Source: Dactylosporangium sp040689395
GTDB lineage: Bacteria > Actinomycetota > Actinomycetes > Mycobacteriales > Micromonosporaceae
Assembly (NCBI RefSeq): GCF_040689395.1
Contig: NZ_JBFAZX010000027.1
Location: 1-64,000 of the forward strand
Length of the DNA: 64,000 bases
Reading direction: 5' to 3'
Shown: positions 8,656 to 16,674 of the stretch, one piece after another
Layout: each line of letters begins with the position of its first letter
How positions within the stretch are numbered: the stretch's first letter is position 1
Made by a program: the position numbers and the translations under genes
Notes under the pieces: generated by a model
Seen by the model: the letters and a program-made list of their open reading frames with translations, nothing else
What the model was told of the DNA's origin: nothing
Database searches by the model: none

Positions 8656-9585
8656 TTACGCGGCGGCGCTCAGCACATCGAGCGCCGCCGCCAGGTCGGC
8701 GGGATACTCGCTGACGAACGACACCTGCTCACCGGTGCTCGGATGCTCGAATCCCAGCTGCCGGGCGTGCAGCCACTGCCTGGACAGCCCCAGCCGGCCG
8801 GCGAGCGTGGGGTCCGCGCCGTAGGTCAGGTCGCCCACGCAGGGGTGGCGCAGCGCCGAGAAGTGCACCCGGATCTGGTGTGTGCGCCCGGTCTCCAGCC
8901 TGATGTCGAGCAGGCTGGCCGCGGGGAACGCCTCGATCGTGTCGTAATGGGTGATGCTCGGCCGCCCGCCGGAGACCACGGCGAACTTGTAGTCGTGGCT
9001 CGGGTGCCGGTCGATCGGCGCGTCGATCGTGCCGCGCAGCGGGTCCGGGTGGCCCTGGACGATGGCGTGATACCGCTTCTCCACCTCGCGAGCCTTGAAG
9101 GCGCGCTTGAGGACGCTGTATGCGAGCTCGCTCTTGGCCACCACCATGAGCCCGGTCGTGCCGACGTCGAGCCGGTGCACGACCCCCTGTCGCTCCGCCG
9201 CGCCGCTGGTGGCGACCGTCTGCCCCATCGCCGCCAGCCCGCCGATCACGGTCGGGCCGGTCCAGCCGGGACTGGGGTGCGCCGCCACGCCGACCGGCTT
9301 GTCGACCACCACGATGTCGTCGTCGCTGTAAACGATGACCAGCCCGGCGACCGGCACCGCCTCGATCACTACCGCGCTCGGCGGGGGCGGCAGGGTGACC
9401 TCCAGCCAGGCCCCGGCGCGCACCTTGTCCGACTTCGAGCGGACCTCACCGTCGACGCAGACGTCGCCCGCCTCGACCAGGTCTGCCGCCGCGGTGCGGC
9501 TGAACCCGAAGAGCCTGGTGAGCGCCTGGTCGAGCCGCGTGCCGTCCAGCCCGTCGGGCACCGGCAGCGAGCGGACCTCACGCAT
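8656..9585 (-). CDS. rluD: RluA-family 23S rRNA pseudouridine synthase
   Basis: The product is 309 aa. An N-terminal S4 RNA-binding domain (about 15-65) precedes a catalytic domain with the family motif HRLDVGTTGL, in which Asp140 is the nucleophile. The late motif RTHQIRVHF is also present. It isomerises uridines in 23S rRNA; the RluD assignment within RluA/C/D is by overall architecture and the usual lspA-rluD neighbourhood in actinomycetes. The ATG at 9585 overlaps the end of lspA by 8 bp, so the two genes are probably one transcription and translation unit. Confidence 0.92.
   Translation of the reverse strand: MREVRSLPVPDGLDGTRLDQALTRLFGFSRTAAADLVEAGDVCVDGEVRSKSDKVRAGAWLEVTLPPPPSAVVIEAVPVAGLVIVYSDDDIVVVDKPVGVAAHPSPGWTGPTVIGGLAAMGQTVATSGAAERQGVVHRLDVGTTGLMVVAKSELAYSVLKRAFKAREVEKRYHAIVQGHPDPLRGTIDAPIDRHPSHDYKFAVVSGGRPSITHYDTIEAFPAASLLDIRLETGRTHQIRVHFSALRHPCVGDLTYGADPTLAGRLGLSRQWLHARQLGFEHPSTGEQVSFVSEYPADLAAALDVLSAAA
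8661..8690. terminator. Hairpin overlapping rluD 3' end, candidate chitinase terminator
   Basis: CGGCGGCGCT (8661-8670) and AGCGCCGCCG (8681-8690) form a perfect 10-bp stem with a 10-nt loop, starting 11 bp after the chitinase stop. The hairpin is embedded in the last codons of the convergent rluD. It has no U-run, so termination is inferred only. Confidence 0.4.
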
Positions 9586-10147
9586 CGCGCCTGGCCCTCG
9601 TTCCGTCGCGGCGGCGCCCCGTGAACTCCAGCAGGATCGCCAGGATCACCCCGACCGTCAGCGCCGAGTCCGCGATGTTGAACACCGGGAAGTGCCCCGC
9701 GTGGTCGTCCAGGAAGCTGAACATGTCGACCACGTGCCCACGGAACGGCCCGGGCGCCCGGAACAACCGGTCGCCGAGGTTGCCGGCCGCGCCGCCGAGG
9801 ACGAAGCCCAGCGCCACCGCCCATGCGGCCGACGCGGTGCCCTTGATCATCCAGAACAGCCACGCGATCACGCCGAACGCGATGAGCGGGAAGATCCACG
9901 TCTGGTTGGGCAGCATGCTGAACGCCGCCCCGCTGTTACGCGTGTAGATGACGTAGATCAGGCCGCCGAAGAGCTTCACCGGCTCGCCGTGGGCGATGGT
10001 CGAGGTGGTCCACTGCTTGACGGCCACGTCGATCGCGATGACCGCGACCGCGATGAAGCCGAAGACGGCCCAGGCTTGGGCTCGCGACCGAGCCTGGCGC
10101 TCGGGCTCGGGCTCGGTCCGATCCTGGGTGGGATCCTGGGTGGTCAG
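9578..10147 (-). CDS. lspA: Lipoprotein signal peptidase II, apparent CTG start
   Basis: This inner-membrane aspartyl protease removes signal peptides from lipid-modified prolipoproteins. The 189-aa product has four hydrophobic segments and the conserved GGAAGNLGDR block. The two catalytic aspartates are in HVVDMF (about 141) and FNIADSA (about 160). No ATG, GTG or TTG codon lies near the expected N-terminus. A CTG at 10147 has GGAGGA 6 nt upstream and overlaps the upstream stop (CTGA), so I take CTG as the start. The alternative GTG at 10234 would add 29 residues encoded inside the traR-like gene. The N-terminus is long and hydrophilic. Confidence 0.88.
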   Translation of the reverse strand: MTTQDPTQDRTEPEPERQARSRAQAWAVFGFIAVAVIAIDVAVKQWTTSTIAHGEPVKLFGGLIYVIYTRNSGAAFSMLPNQTWIFPLIAFGVIAWLFWMIKGTASAAWAVALGFVLGGAAGNLGDRLFRAPGPFRGHVVDMFSFLDDHAGHFPVFNIADSALTVGVILAILLEFTGRRRDGTRARRDA

Positions 10148-10896
10148 CGCCGCTCCTCCAACTGCTTGCAGGTGACGCAGAGCGTAGCGGACGGGAACGC
10201 GGCCAGGCGCTCGACCGGGATGGGGTTGCCGCACTTCTCACACCAGCCGTAGCCGCCCTCGTCGAGCCGCTCCAGCGCCCGCTCGACCTGCGAGATGCGC
10301 TCGGCCAGGTTGTTGGCGATGGTGATCTCCTGCTCGCGCTCCCCGGTCTTCGTGCCGGTGTCGGCCTGGTCGTCCCCGGCGGAGTCGGTCAGGCGGTGCT
10401 GCTGCAACTCGTGGATCTCAAGCAGCGTCTGGTCGTGCTCCGACTTGAGCTCGTCGCGGCGCTCGATCAGCGCGACGCGGATCTTCTCGGTCTCGGCTGC
10501 GGTGCGCGTGCCATGGGAGAGCTTCGCCCCAGCGGTCTTGGCCGCGGTGGTCTTCGGTTCTGCGGTCTTGGCCATCGTGGCTCCCTCGGCCGCACGGGCG
10601 GCGATTGACGTGGTCGGCGCTTTCCTGGTGCTGGTGGTGCTGTCGTTCGCGGCGTTGCGGCCGGAAGTCCTCTCGGCCGGCGCCGCCGTCCGCTTGGTGG
10701 CCTTTCTGGCCGATGTGGCTTTCGTGACGTTGCCGCTCTTGGCCCGGGACGACGTTGCGGTGGTGGTCCCGGCTTGCCGAGCAGCGGCTTTCTGTGTTCT
10801 TGTCACAGTGGTAGCTCCCGTCACATCGGTGGCACTGCCCCGCCCGGCACCGCTCGCTGACCGGCCTTTCGGCACGGCATCAGCCCGCTCGGCCAT
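10144..10896 (-). CDS. TraR/DksA-family zinc-finger protein with basic Ala/Thr/Lys tail
   Basis: The product is 250 aa. The C-terminal third holds a coiled-coil-like helical region and a four-Cys zinc finger (GYGWCEKCGNP, then LCVTCK) typical of TraR/DksA proteins, which act on RNA polymerase secondary channels. The first about 130 residues are Ala/Thr/Lys/Arg-rich and disordered, like histone-H1-type tails seen on actinomycete relatives near lspA. The ATG at 10896 has GGGGGAG very close upstream. An internal ATG at 10575 has an excellent GAGGGAG 5 nt upstream and would yield a tail-less 143-aa form, so both products may be made. A promoter and a leader hairpin precede the gene. Its stop overlaps the lspA start. 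Confidence 0.85.
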   Translation of the reverse strand: MAERADAVPKGRSASGAGRGSATDVTGATTVTRTQKAAARQAGTTTATSSRAKSGNVTKATSARKATKRTAAPAERTSGRNAANDSTTSTRKAPTTSIAARAAEGATMAKTAEPKTTAAKTAGAKLSHGTRTAAETEKIRVALIERRDELKSEHDQTLLEIHELQQHRLTDSAGDDQADTGTKTGEREQEITIANNLAERISQVERALERLDEGGYGWCEKCGNPIPVERLAAFPSATLCVTCKQLEERR

Positions 10897-10920
10897 GGCT
10901 CCCCCAGATGCAAAATGGGC

Positions 10921-10983
10921 GCGCGACACGCGTCGCGCACTCCAGTGGCTGGCAAGAATACGGAATGTACACGCGTCCGACAA
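10921..10983 (-). promoter_or_regulatory. Promoter and leader hairpin of the TraR/DksA-like gene
   Basis: On the minus strand TTGTCG (10983-10978) and TATTCT (10960-10955) are separated by 17 bp, a good vegetative promoter. The expected transcript start near 10948 leaves a 5' leader of about 50 nt. That leader holds a perfect 7-bp stem, GCGCGAC/GTCGCGC, with a 4-nt loop (10921-10938). Confidence 0.6.
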
Positions 10984-11016
10984 ACGCGACACACGCATTC
11001 AGGCCAATTGGGTCAG

Positions 11017-12534
11017 TTATTGGCGCCGATCCTCGCCATGTTCGGCAAACCAGCGGGCGAGTCTTCCGCGCCTGCTCACGGCCCGCAGCCGTTGCTCCGC
11101 AGCGTCGCGCACCTGCTCGGTGGTGACGATCAGGAGGCTGTCGCGGGTCTTCAGACGAGTCTCGGGCGCCGGCACGAACGCACCGCCGTCGCGCAACACG
11201 AGCGTCACGACCGCACCGACAGGCAATCGTAACTCGTCCACGTGCACCCCGTTGAGCTTCGAGCCCGCAGGCACCTCGACCTGTAGCAGATCGGCTCGCA
11301 TGCGCTCCAGCGGTGCCGCCTCGACCTGCAGGTCCGTCGGTTCGGCCGGCGCGGTGACGCCCAGCCGGCGCGCCACCGGGGGCAGCGTCATGCCCTGCGC
11401 CGCCGTGTAGATCACCACCAGCACGAACACCACGTTGAACAGGTTCTGCGCCCCGGGCATGCCGGCCGAGAGCGGGATCGTGGCGAGCACGACCGGCACC
11501 GCCCCGCGCAGGCCGGCCCAGGACAGGAAGGCCTGGTCGCGCCAGCCGAAACCGGAGCGGGTGAACGCGAACGGAGCAGCGCTCAGCAGTACCGACAGGG
11601 GGCGGGCCAGCAGCACCAGCACCAGGCCGACGACCAGCGCGGTGACCACAGCGCCGCCCAGTTCGCTCGGCGAGGCGAGCAGGCCCAGCAGCACGAACAG
11701 CCCGATCTGGGCCAGCCAGGCCAGGCCGTCGGCGAAGCCGAGCATGGCCCGCCGGTGCGGGAGGCGGGCGTTGCCGAGCACGACGCCGGTGACGTACACG
11801 GCGAGGAACCCCGAGGCGTGCGCGACCGCCCCGGCGGCGTAGGCGAGCACGGTCAGCCCGATCGCGGCGAGCGGATACAGGCCCGCCGAGGGCAGCGCCG
11901 CGCGGCGCAGTGCCCAGGCACCGCCGAACCCGGCCAGCAGCCCGATCGCGGCGCCGGCCACGAGCTCGTAGCCGACCAGGGCGAGCTCTTCGTACCAGGG
12001 CGCCTGGCTGGCCAGCGGCGTGGACAGCAGCACGACCAGGATGACCACCGGTGCGTCGTTGATCCCGGACTCCGCCTCCAGCAGCGCGGCCAGGCGCGGG
12101 CGCACCGGCACCCGGCGCAGCGTGGAGAACACGGCCGCGGCGTCGGTCGAGGACAGCACCGCGCCGTAGAGCAGCGCCTGCTGCCAGCCCACCCCGAGCG
12201 CCGCGTGGACGACCGCGCCGACCACCGCGACGCTGACGAGCACGCCGAGCGTGGAGAGCACCAGCGCCGGCCCGAGCACCGGCCGCAGCGTCGACCAGCG
12301 GGCCGTCAGCCCGCCCTCGGCGATGATCACGACGAGCGCGCAGATGCCGAGCGTGCGGGTCAGCTCGGCGTCGGCGAACCGGATGCCGAGGCCGGCGTCG
12401 CCGATCACGAGGCCGAGCAGCAGGTACACCAGGAGGCTGGGCAGCCCCAGCCGGACCGACAGCCGCACCGCACCGACGCACACCAGCAGGACGGCCGCGC
12501 TGACGAGCAGCGCGATGTTGAGCTCGTGACTCAA
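11017..12534 (-). CDS. Cation/proton antiporter (CPA family) with TrkA-C domain
   Basis: The product is 505 aa. About 12 hydrophobic segments fill residues 5-385 and include the conserved antiporter stretches SSTDAAAVFS, ESGINDAPVV and WAGLRGAVPV. From about 400 a soluble domain resembling TrkA-C/RCK-C follows (LLQVEVPAGSKLNGVHVDEL), the nucleotide- or ligand-sensing module of NhaP2/CvrA-type K+/H+ antiporters. It likely exports K+ or Na+ in exchange for protons at the cytoplasmic membrane; the ion is not determined. The ATG at 12534 overlaps the stop of the DUF167 gene by four bases, so the pair forms an operon. The C-terminal tail is Arg-rich. Confidence 0.88.
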   Translation of the reverse strand: MSHELNIALLVSAAVLLVCVGAVRLSVRLGLPSLLVYLLLGLVIGDAGLGIRFADAELTRTLGICALVVIIAEGGLTARWSTLRPVLGPALVLSTLGVLVSVAVVGAVVHAALGVGWQQALLYGAVLSSTDAAAVFSTLRRVPVRPRLAALLEAESGINDAPVVILVVLLSTPLASQAPWYEELALVGYELVAGAAIGLLAGFGGAWALRRAALPSAGLYPLAAIGLTVLAYAAGAVAHASGFLAVYVTGVVLGNARLPHRRAMLGFADGLAWLAQIGLFVLLGLLASPSELGGAVVTALVVGLVLVLLARPLSVLLSAAPFAFTRSGFGWRDQAFLSWAGLRGAVPVVLATIPLSAGMPGAQNLFNVVFVLVVIYTAAQGMTLPPVARRLGVTAPAEPTDLQVEAAPLERMRADLLQVEVPAGSKLNGVHVDELRLPVGAVVTLVLRDGGAFVPAPETRLKTRDSLLIVTTEQVRDAAEQRLRAVSRRGRLARWFAEHGEDRRQ

Positions 12535-12818
12535 CGGCGTCCCGCCAGCAGCTCGGCGACCCGCTCCGGCAGGTCTTCGGGCGGATCGGCGAGCTCGACC
12601 AGCTTGTCACGGCTCGCGGCGCCGGCCTTGAGCCGCAGCGCGGACCGGCGCACCCCGATCGCGCCGGCGAGGGCCCGCAGTGCCGCCTCGGTCGCCTGCC
12701 CCTCCACCGGCCGGGCGCCCACCGCGACGATCACCGCCGGCCCGTAGGGCCCGGGGTGGCTGCCGCCGACCGCGGTGCGCGACGCACCCGGCCTGACACG
12801 GATCGCGATGGTGGCCAT
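12531..12818 (-). CDS. DUF167 (YggU-type) small protein
   Basis: The product is 95 aa, matching the compact alpha/beta DUF167 fold in length and sequence. It has an IRVRPGASRT motif near the N-terminus and a GAIGVRRSALRLKAGAASRDK segment in the middle that is characteristic of the family. The biochemical function of the family is not established. The ATG start is followed four bases before its own stop by the antiporter start (ATGA overlap), so the two are translated together. Upstream, 69 bp separate it from the stop of the next minus-strand gene. Confidence 0.85.
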   Translation of the reverse strand: MATIAIRVRPGASRTAVGGSHPGPYGPAVIVAVGARPVEGQATEAALRALAGAIGVRRSALRLKAGAASRDKLVELADPPEDLPERVAELLAGRR

Positions 12819-12887
12819 GCCTCATTGTGAGGCTTCAGTCGAACGAGGTCGATCCTCCGCCCGGCGAAATTGGTCCGGCCGGGCCGG

Positions 12888-13628
12888 TCAGCGGCGGGCG
12901 GCGAGCAGGACGTCGTTGGGGGCGCAGGCGCTGCACGGGGTGAAGCCCAGCTCAACCGCCTCGTGCGCCGGCAACGGCTCGTGCTCGCGGCCCAGCAGGT
13001 GCGGGCAGGTGGGCACGTGGTAGCGCGGGCGGCCGTCGATCACCAGGACCTCGGCGTCCAGCGTGGCGATCCGGGCCAGGTCTGCCGCCGAGGAGTGCTG
13101 GATCGGCGGCTCGTCCGCCGGGTCCTCGTCGTCGAACTCGTCATCGTCACCGTCGTCGTACGCGAGGGCTCCGTTGACACGTCCGTAGCCGGACGGGTAC
13201 TCCTCGTATCGGCCCTGCTCGTCGTCGCCCGGCGATGCGATGGCGGGCTCCTGTGCCATCGTCGCGGTCTCGTGCGCGGCGGACAGGCCGCCGGCGATGG
13301 TGCCGTAGGTGGTCCCCGTGCGGACGCCCGCGCCGACCGCCTGCCGCTCGGCGCGCCGGCCGAACTCGCTGGAGCCCGACAGGTCGAGATCCTCGACGCC
13401 CAGGTGGGAGGCGAGCGGGTCGTAGCGCTCCTCGGGCACCTGCCGCCCGGTGCGGGTGGTGCCGGCCGAGCGCTCCGCCGCGGCCTGACGGCCACCGACG
13501 ATCAGCGCCACCGCGGCCAGCAGGCTCGCGCCGATCGACGCCACCAGCAGTGCGTCCGACCCCTGCACCAATCCCAGCACCAGCAGGCCGACGGCCACCA
13601 CGATCAGCAGCACGCTTCCGACGATCAC
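12888..13628 (-). CDS. Membrane protein with C-terminal Cys/His motif
   Basis: The product is 246 aa. Two adjacent transmembrane helices (about residues 3-24 and 28-46) are followed by a long acidic, disordered cytoplasmic region (DDGDDDEFDDED near 160). A C-terminal module of about 55 residues contains YHVPTCPHL and TPCSACAP, suggesting a metal-binding CxH...CxxC arrangement. Relatives occur near divIVA in Streptomyces and Micromonosporaceae; the function is unknown. The GTG at 13628 is chosen because GGAGG lies 9 nt upstream; a TTG six codons earlier overlaps that site. It is separated from divIVA by a strong hairpin at 13740-13772. Confidence 0.72.
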   Translation of the reverse strand: MIVGSVLLIVVAVGLLVLGLVQGSDALLVASIGASLLAAVALIVGGRQAAAERSAGTTRTGRQVPEERYDPLASHLGVEDLDLSGSSEFGRRAERQAVGAGVRTGTTYGTIAGGLSAAHETATMAQEPAIASPGDDEQGRYEEYPSGYGRVNGALAYDDGDDDEFDDEDPADEPPIQHSSAADLARIATLDAEVLVIDGRPRYHVPTCPHLLGREHEPLPAHEAVELGFTPCSACAPNDVLLAARR

Positions 13629-13739
13629 GGACCTGTCCCTCCACAAAAGGCGATCCCGGTGCGAGTGCGGAGCCTCCCCGGGCGAGTGTCTCTCAGCCGG
13701 TACAACGACCGAGCCCGCCGGAAGTCTCCGGCAAACGAC

Positions 13740-13772
13740 CGGCGCCCCAGTCGAAATTCGACTGGGGCGCCG
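13740..13772 (-). terminator. Perfect 16-bp palindrome downstream of divIVA
   Basis: The left arm 13740-13755 (starting CGGCGCCCCAG) and right arm 13757-13772 (ending CTGGGGCGCCG) are perfectly complementary around one central base, so the real loop is a few nucleotides of GAAATTC. It lies 117 bp after the divIVA stop in a 260-bp gene-free gap and is the obvious transcription stop. It lacks a U-run, as many actinomycete terminators do. Confidence 0.7.
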
Positions 13773-13888
13773 TGTGTCGCGTCGACCGGCCGCGCGTGCC
13801 GGCCGGCCGTATGCTGTGTGTGCCGTGTGCTGTTCGGTTCACTCGTGCGGGTGATGTGCCGCGTCGCCTCGGACCTGGCTCGCGGCGA

Positions 13889-14680
13889 TCAGCGACCGGC
13901 GCCCTCGTAGCCGCTGGCGAGGCCGGCCGCGGCCAGGCCGCCGCCGACTGCCGGACGCGCCGCGCTTTCGTTGCGCGCGGCCATCTCGGCCTCGAGGCTC
14001 TGCTCACGGCCGGTGAGGTCGCGCAGCTGGCTCTCCAGGTAGGCCTTGAGGCGCGTGCGGTACTCCCGCTCGAACTGCTTGAGCTCCTCGATGTGCTTCT
14101 GCAGCGCGGTGCGCTTCGCGTCGAGGCCGCCCATGGCCTCCTGGTGACGCTGGCGGGCGTCGCGCTCGAGCGCGTCGGCCTTCGCCCGCGCGTCGCGGGT
14201 GACCTCCTCGGCCTTGGTGCGGGCCTCGGAGAGGAGTTTGTCAGCCTCACGGCGGGCGTCGGACACGTGGTCGTCCGCGGTGCGCTGGGCCATCATGAGG
14301 ACGCGCAGCGCCTGCTGCTCGCCGTCGCCGCCACTGCCCGTGGCGCCGCCCTGCGCACGGATCTGGTCGAGCTCCTGCTGCATGCCGCGGGCGGCCGCCT
14401 CGGCGGACGACTTCTCCCGCTGAACGCGCTCGAACTGCGTCTTGAGATCGGCGAGCTCCGCGGCGAGGCGGGGATCGCCACCGCCACCGGGCGCGACACG
14501 CGCCGGGCCGCCACCGCGCTCGAGCTGCGCGCGCAGCTCGTTGTTCTCTTCGATCAGCCGGGCGAGCTCGCGCTCGACCTCGTCGAGGAAGGCGTCGACC
14601 TCCTCCTCGTCGTAACCCCGTTTGCCGATGGGGGGCTTCTTGAAGGCGACGTTGTGAACGTCGGCCGGGGTCAGCGGCAT
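13889..14680 (-). CDS. divIVA: Polar growth and septum-site coiled-coil protein DivIVA (Wag31)
   Basis: This cytoskeletal protein binds curved membrane at cell poles and directs tip growth in actinomycetes. The 263-aa product begins with the conserved DivIVA domain (MPLTPADVHNVAF, then KRGYDEEEVDAFLDEVE). Two long coiled coils follow (about 30-65 and 75-240), separated by a Gly/Pro-rich linker (RGGGPARVAPGGGG). The C-terminus ends in a short Gly/Ala-rich tail. It is the last gene of the dcw-linked series here, 49 bp after the yggT-type gene. It is followed by the palindrome at 13740-13772. The ATG has GAGG about 6 nt upstream. Confidence 0.95.
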   Translation of the reverse strand: MPLTPADVHNVAFKKPPIGKRGYDEEEVDAFLDEVERELARLIEENNELRAQLERGGGPARVAPGGGGDPRLAAELADLKTQFERVQREKSSAEAAARGMQQELDQIRAQGGATGSGGDGEQQALRVLMMAQRTADDHVSDARREADKLLSEARTKAEEVTRDARAKADALERDARQRHQEAMGGLDAKRTALQKHIEELKQFEREYRTRLKAYLESQLRDLTGREQSLEAEMAARNESAARPAVGGGLAAAGLASGYEGAGR

Positions 14681-14729
14681 CGAAACTCCTCGGGTCAGTT
14701 GCGGCCGCGAAGCCGCCGAGCGGTGCGTG

Positions 14730-15035
14730 TCACGAGAACGCCTCGATCAGCCGCCCTAACACGACGTACATCAGCACGAACAGGATAACCAGCAGCACAA
14801 GCGAGGACAGGTCCACGGCCACGGTACCAATACGCAACGGCCGAATCACCCGCCTCAACGCTTTGAGCGGCGGATCGGTGACGCTCCACACCACTTCCAG
14901 CGCCGCCGCCGCGCCCCGGCCGGGCTGCCAGCGACGTCCGAACTGGATGACGTAGCCCATCACGAAGCGTGCGAGGAGCACCACCAGGAAGAGGTAAAGC
15001 AGCAGATGCAGGATCTGCAAGGTGATGGACACCAC
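14730..15035 (-). CDS. YggT-family membrane protein
   Basis: The product is 101 aa, two hydrophobic helices (about 5-30 and 75-98) connected by a loop with the family core VTDPPLKALRRVIRP. YggT proteins sit between sepF and divIVA in most actinomycetes and are linked to division-site or membrane organisation, though no precise activity is known. The first two codons are GTG GTG (15035 or 15032); I kept the first. It lies 19 bp after the sepF stop and is almost certainly cotranscribed. Confidence 0.88.
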   Translation of the reverse strand: MVSITLQILHLLLYLFLVVLLARFVMGYVIQFGRRWQPGRGAAAALEVVWSVTDPPLKALRRVIRPLRIGTVAVDLSSLVLLVILFVLMYVVLGRLIEAFS

Positions 15036-15054
15036 GGCCGTTGAAGTCCTCGCA

Positions 15055-15771
15055 TCAGCTCTGGTTGAAGAACCCGCCCTCGGCGATCTTGGCTTTGTCC
15101 TCCGCAGTGACCTGGACGTTTGCCGGAGAGAGCAGGAAGACTCGGTTGGTCACCCGCTCGAAGTTACCACGCAGCCCGAACACCAGGCCCGCCGCGAAGT
15201 CCACCAAACGTTTGGCGTCCGCCTCGTCCATTTCGGTGAGGTTCATGATCACCGGAACGCCGTCCCGGAAGTGCTCACCGATCGTGCGTGCCTCGTTGTA
15301 GGTCGTGGGGTGCAGCGTGGTGATCGCGTAACGGCGGTCGTCGTTGTCTTCCTCCACCGAAGGACGCTCCCGGAGTGAGCTCGACGGGGTGAGCGCGAGA
15401 TTGTCGCGAGTCGGATAGCTGACCGACGCGCTCGGGCGCGTGATCGAGCGCACGGTGCTCGTCCGGCTCGCGGCGCTCGCCTCGAGCCGCTCCGACGCCG
15501 ACAGCCGTTCGGACGAGAGGCGCTCGGACGCGCTCAAACGATCAGATGCGCTCAGGCGATCAGATGCGCTCAAGCGCTCGGAGACCGACAGGCGCTCCGA
15601 GGCCGCGAGCCGCTCCGACGCCGTCCGGGCGCGCGGCGCGGGCACCTCATCGACCTCCTCGTCGTCGTCGAGGAGGTCGTCGCCGTATCGGTAGTGACGG
15701 TCGTCGTAGCCACGATCATCCTCGTCCTCGACGAGGCCGAGCCAGACGCCCGCCCTGCGCAGAGCACCCAT
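15055..15771 (-). CDS. sepF: Cell division protein SepF with a hexapeptide-repeat linker
   Basis: SepF anchors FtsZ filaments to the membrane. The product is 238 aa. An N-terminal amphipathic helix (MGALRRAGVWLGL) is followed by an acidic linker, and the conserved FtsZ-binding domain occupies about 150-235 (ITTLHPTTYNEARTIGEHF, then a GNFERVTNRVFLLSP core). The linker contains about eight SERL/SDRL units at residues 51-98 with a six-residue period, encoded by a matching DNA repeat at 15478-15621. This makes the protein longer than many SepFs. The ATG at 15771 has GGAGGA 6 nt upstream; an upstream in-frame ATG is rejected. Confidence 0.93.
   Translation of the reverse strand: MGALRRAGVWLGLVEDEDDRGYDDRHYRYGDDLLDDDEEVDEVPAPRARTASERLAASERLSVSERLSASDRLSASDRLSASERLSSERLSASERLEASAASRTSTVRSITRPSASVSYPTRDNLALTPSSSLRERPSVEEDNDDRRYAITTLHPTTYNEARTIGEHFRDGVPVIMNLTEMDEADAKRLVDFAAGLVFGLRGNFERVTNRVFLLSPANVQVTAEDKAKIAEGGFFNQS
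15478..15621. repeat. 18-bp-period coding repeat in sepF (SERLSA units)
   Basis: About eight tandem 18-bp units encode S-[ED]-R-L-[SA]-x. Two consecutive units have Asp instead of Glu, and one unit is shortened to 15 bp (SSERL). Nucleotide identity between neighbouring units is high, implying recent slippage or unequal exchange rather than only protein-level constraint. Confidence 0.8.
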
Positions 15772-15898
15772 ACGCGCTCCTCCGTCCACCGCCATGCGGC
15801 ACTTCCCCCCGGTCGTCCGTGCCACCGATCACGTCGTGCGACATCGCCCCGCCGGCGCAGAACCACACCCGTGTAGTTTTTCCGTTACCGCGGTCAGG

Positions 15899-16606
15899 CT
15901 ACCCCAGCGGGGTGCGTTTTCCGAGCAATGCGCTACCGACACGGACATGTGTCGAGCCATGCAGAATCGCGGATTCAAGGTCGTTGCTCATACCCGCGGA
16001 AATCCAGTCCGGCACGCCGTCGGGCCCGCAAAAGCGCTGCTGAATCCGGGAGGAGATCGCGGCGAGGCGCGCGAATGCCTCGCCGGGCTCCCAGCCCAGC
16101 GGCGCCACCGCCATGACCCCGTGCAGTCGCAGCGCCGGGCTGGCTGCGATCGCCTCGGCCACCTTCTCCACCGCGCCCGTGACCGCGCCGCCGCGCCGCT
16201 CGTCGTCGTCCAGGCTGACCTGCACCAGCGCGCCGAGCGGGGTCTCCCGCCCGGCCCGCACGGCGGCGTCGGTCAGCGCGTCGGCCAGGCGCAGGCTGTC
16301 CACCGAGTGCACGACGTCGGCGTAGCTCACCACCGACCGCGCCTTGTTGCGCTGCAACTGCCCGACGAAGTGCCAGCGCACCCCGGAAACGGCCGCCGCC
16401 TTCGGGGCGGCCTCCTGGTCGCGGTTCTCGCCCACGTCGAGCACGCCCAGGCCGGCAAGGCGCGCCACGTCCTCGGCGGGATAGGTCTTCGTGATCGCCA
16501 CGAGCGTGACCGAATCCGGCTCACGCCCGGCGGCCCGGCAGGCCGCCGTGATCCGCTCCCGCACCGCCGCGAGATTGGCCGCGATCTCCGACGTGCGCGC
16601 GTCCAC
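15899..16606 (-). CDS. YggS-family pyridoxal-phosphate homeostasis protein
   Basis: The product is 235 aa. It is a single-domain alanine-racemase-like TIM barrel binding PLP, with the Schiff-base lysine in VAITKTYP (Lys40). The motifs HFVGQLQRNK and GMSNDLESAI (phosphate binding) are present. YggS proteins buffer free PLP and affect amino-acid and keto-acid pools. The gene sits between ftsZ and sepF, as in most actinomycetes, but no racemase activity is expected from the family. The GTG start at 16606 is 68 bp from the ftsZ stop. A strong hairpin (16628-16659) lies in that gap. Confidence 0.9.
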   Translation of the reverse strand: MDARTSEIAANLAAVRERITAACRAAGREPDSVTLVAITKTYPAEDVARLAGLGVLDVGENRDQEAAPKAAAVSGVRWHFVGQLQRNKARSVVSYADVVHSVDSLRLADALTDAAVRAGRETPLGALVQVSLDDDERRGGAVTGAVEKVAEAIAASPALRLHGVMAVAPLGWEPGEAFARLAAISSRIQQRFCGPDGVPDWISAGMSNDLESAILHGSTHVRVGSALLGKRTPLG

Positions 16607-16627
16607 GGGAACCCTCCGAATATGCCG

Positions 16628-16659
16628 ATTAGGTAGGCCGCCGGGGCGGCCTACCTAAT
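16628..16659 (-). terminator. 15-bp hairpin between ftsZ and yggS
   Basis: ATTAGGTAGGCCGCC (16628-16642) and GGCGGCCTACCTAAT (16645-16659) are perfect complements. The hairpin starts 15 bp after the ftsZ stop and ends about 20 bp before the yggS start. It probably ends or attenuates ftsZ transcription, so yggS-sepF may be expressed separately or at reduced level. Confidence 0.6.
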
Positions 16660-16674
16660 TCAAGCAGAGATCAA

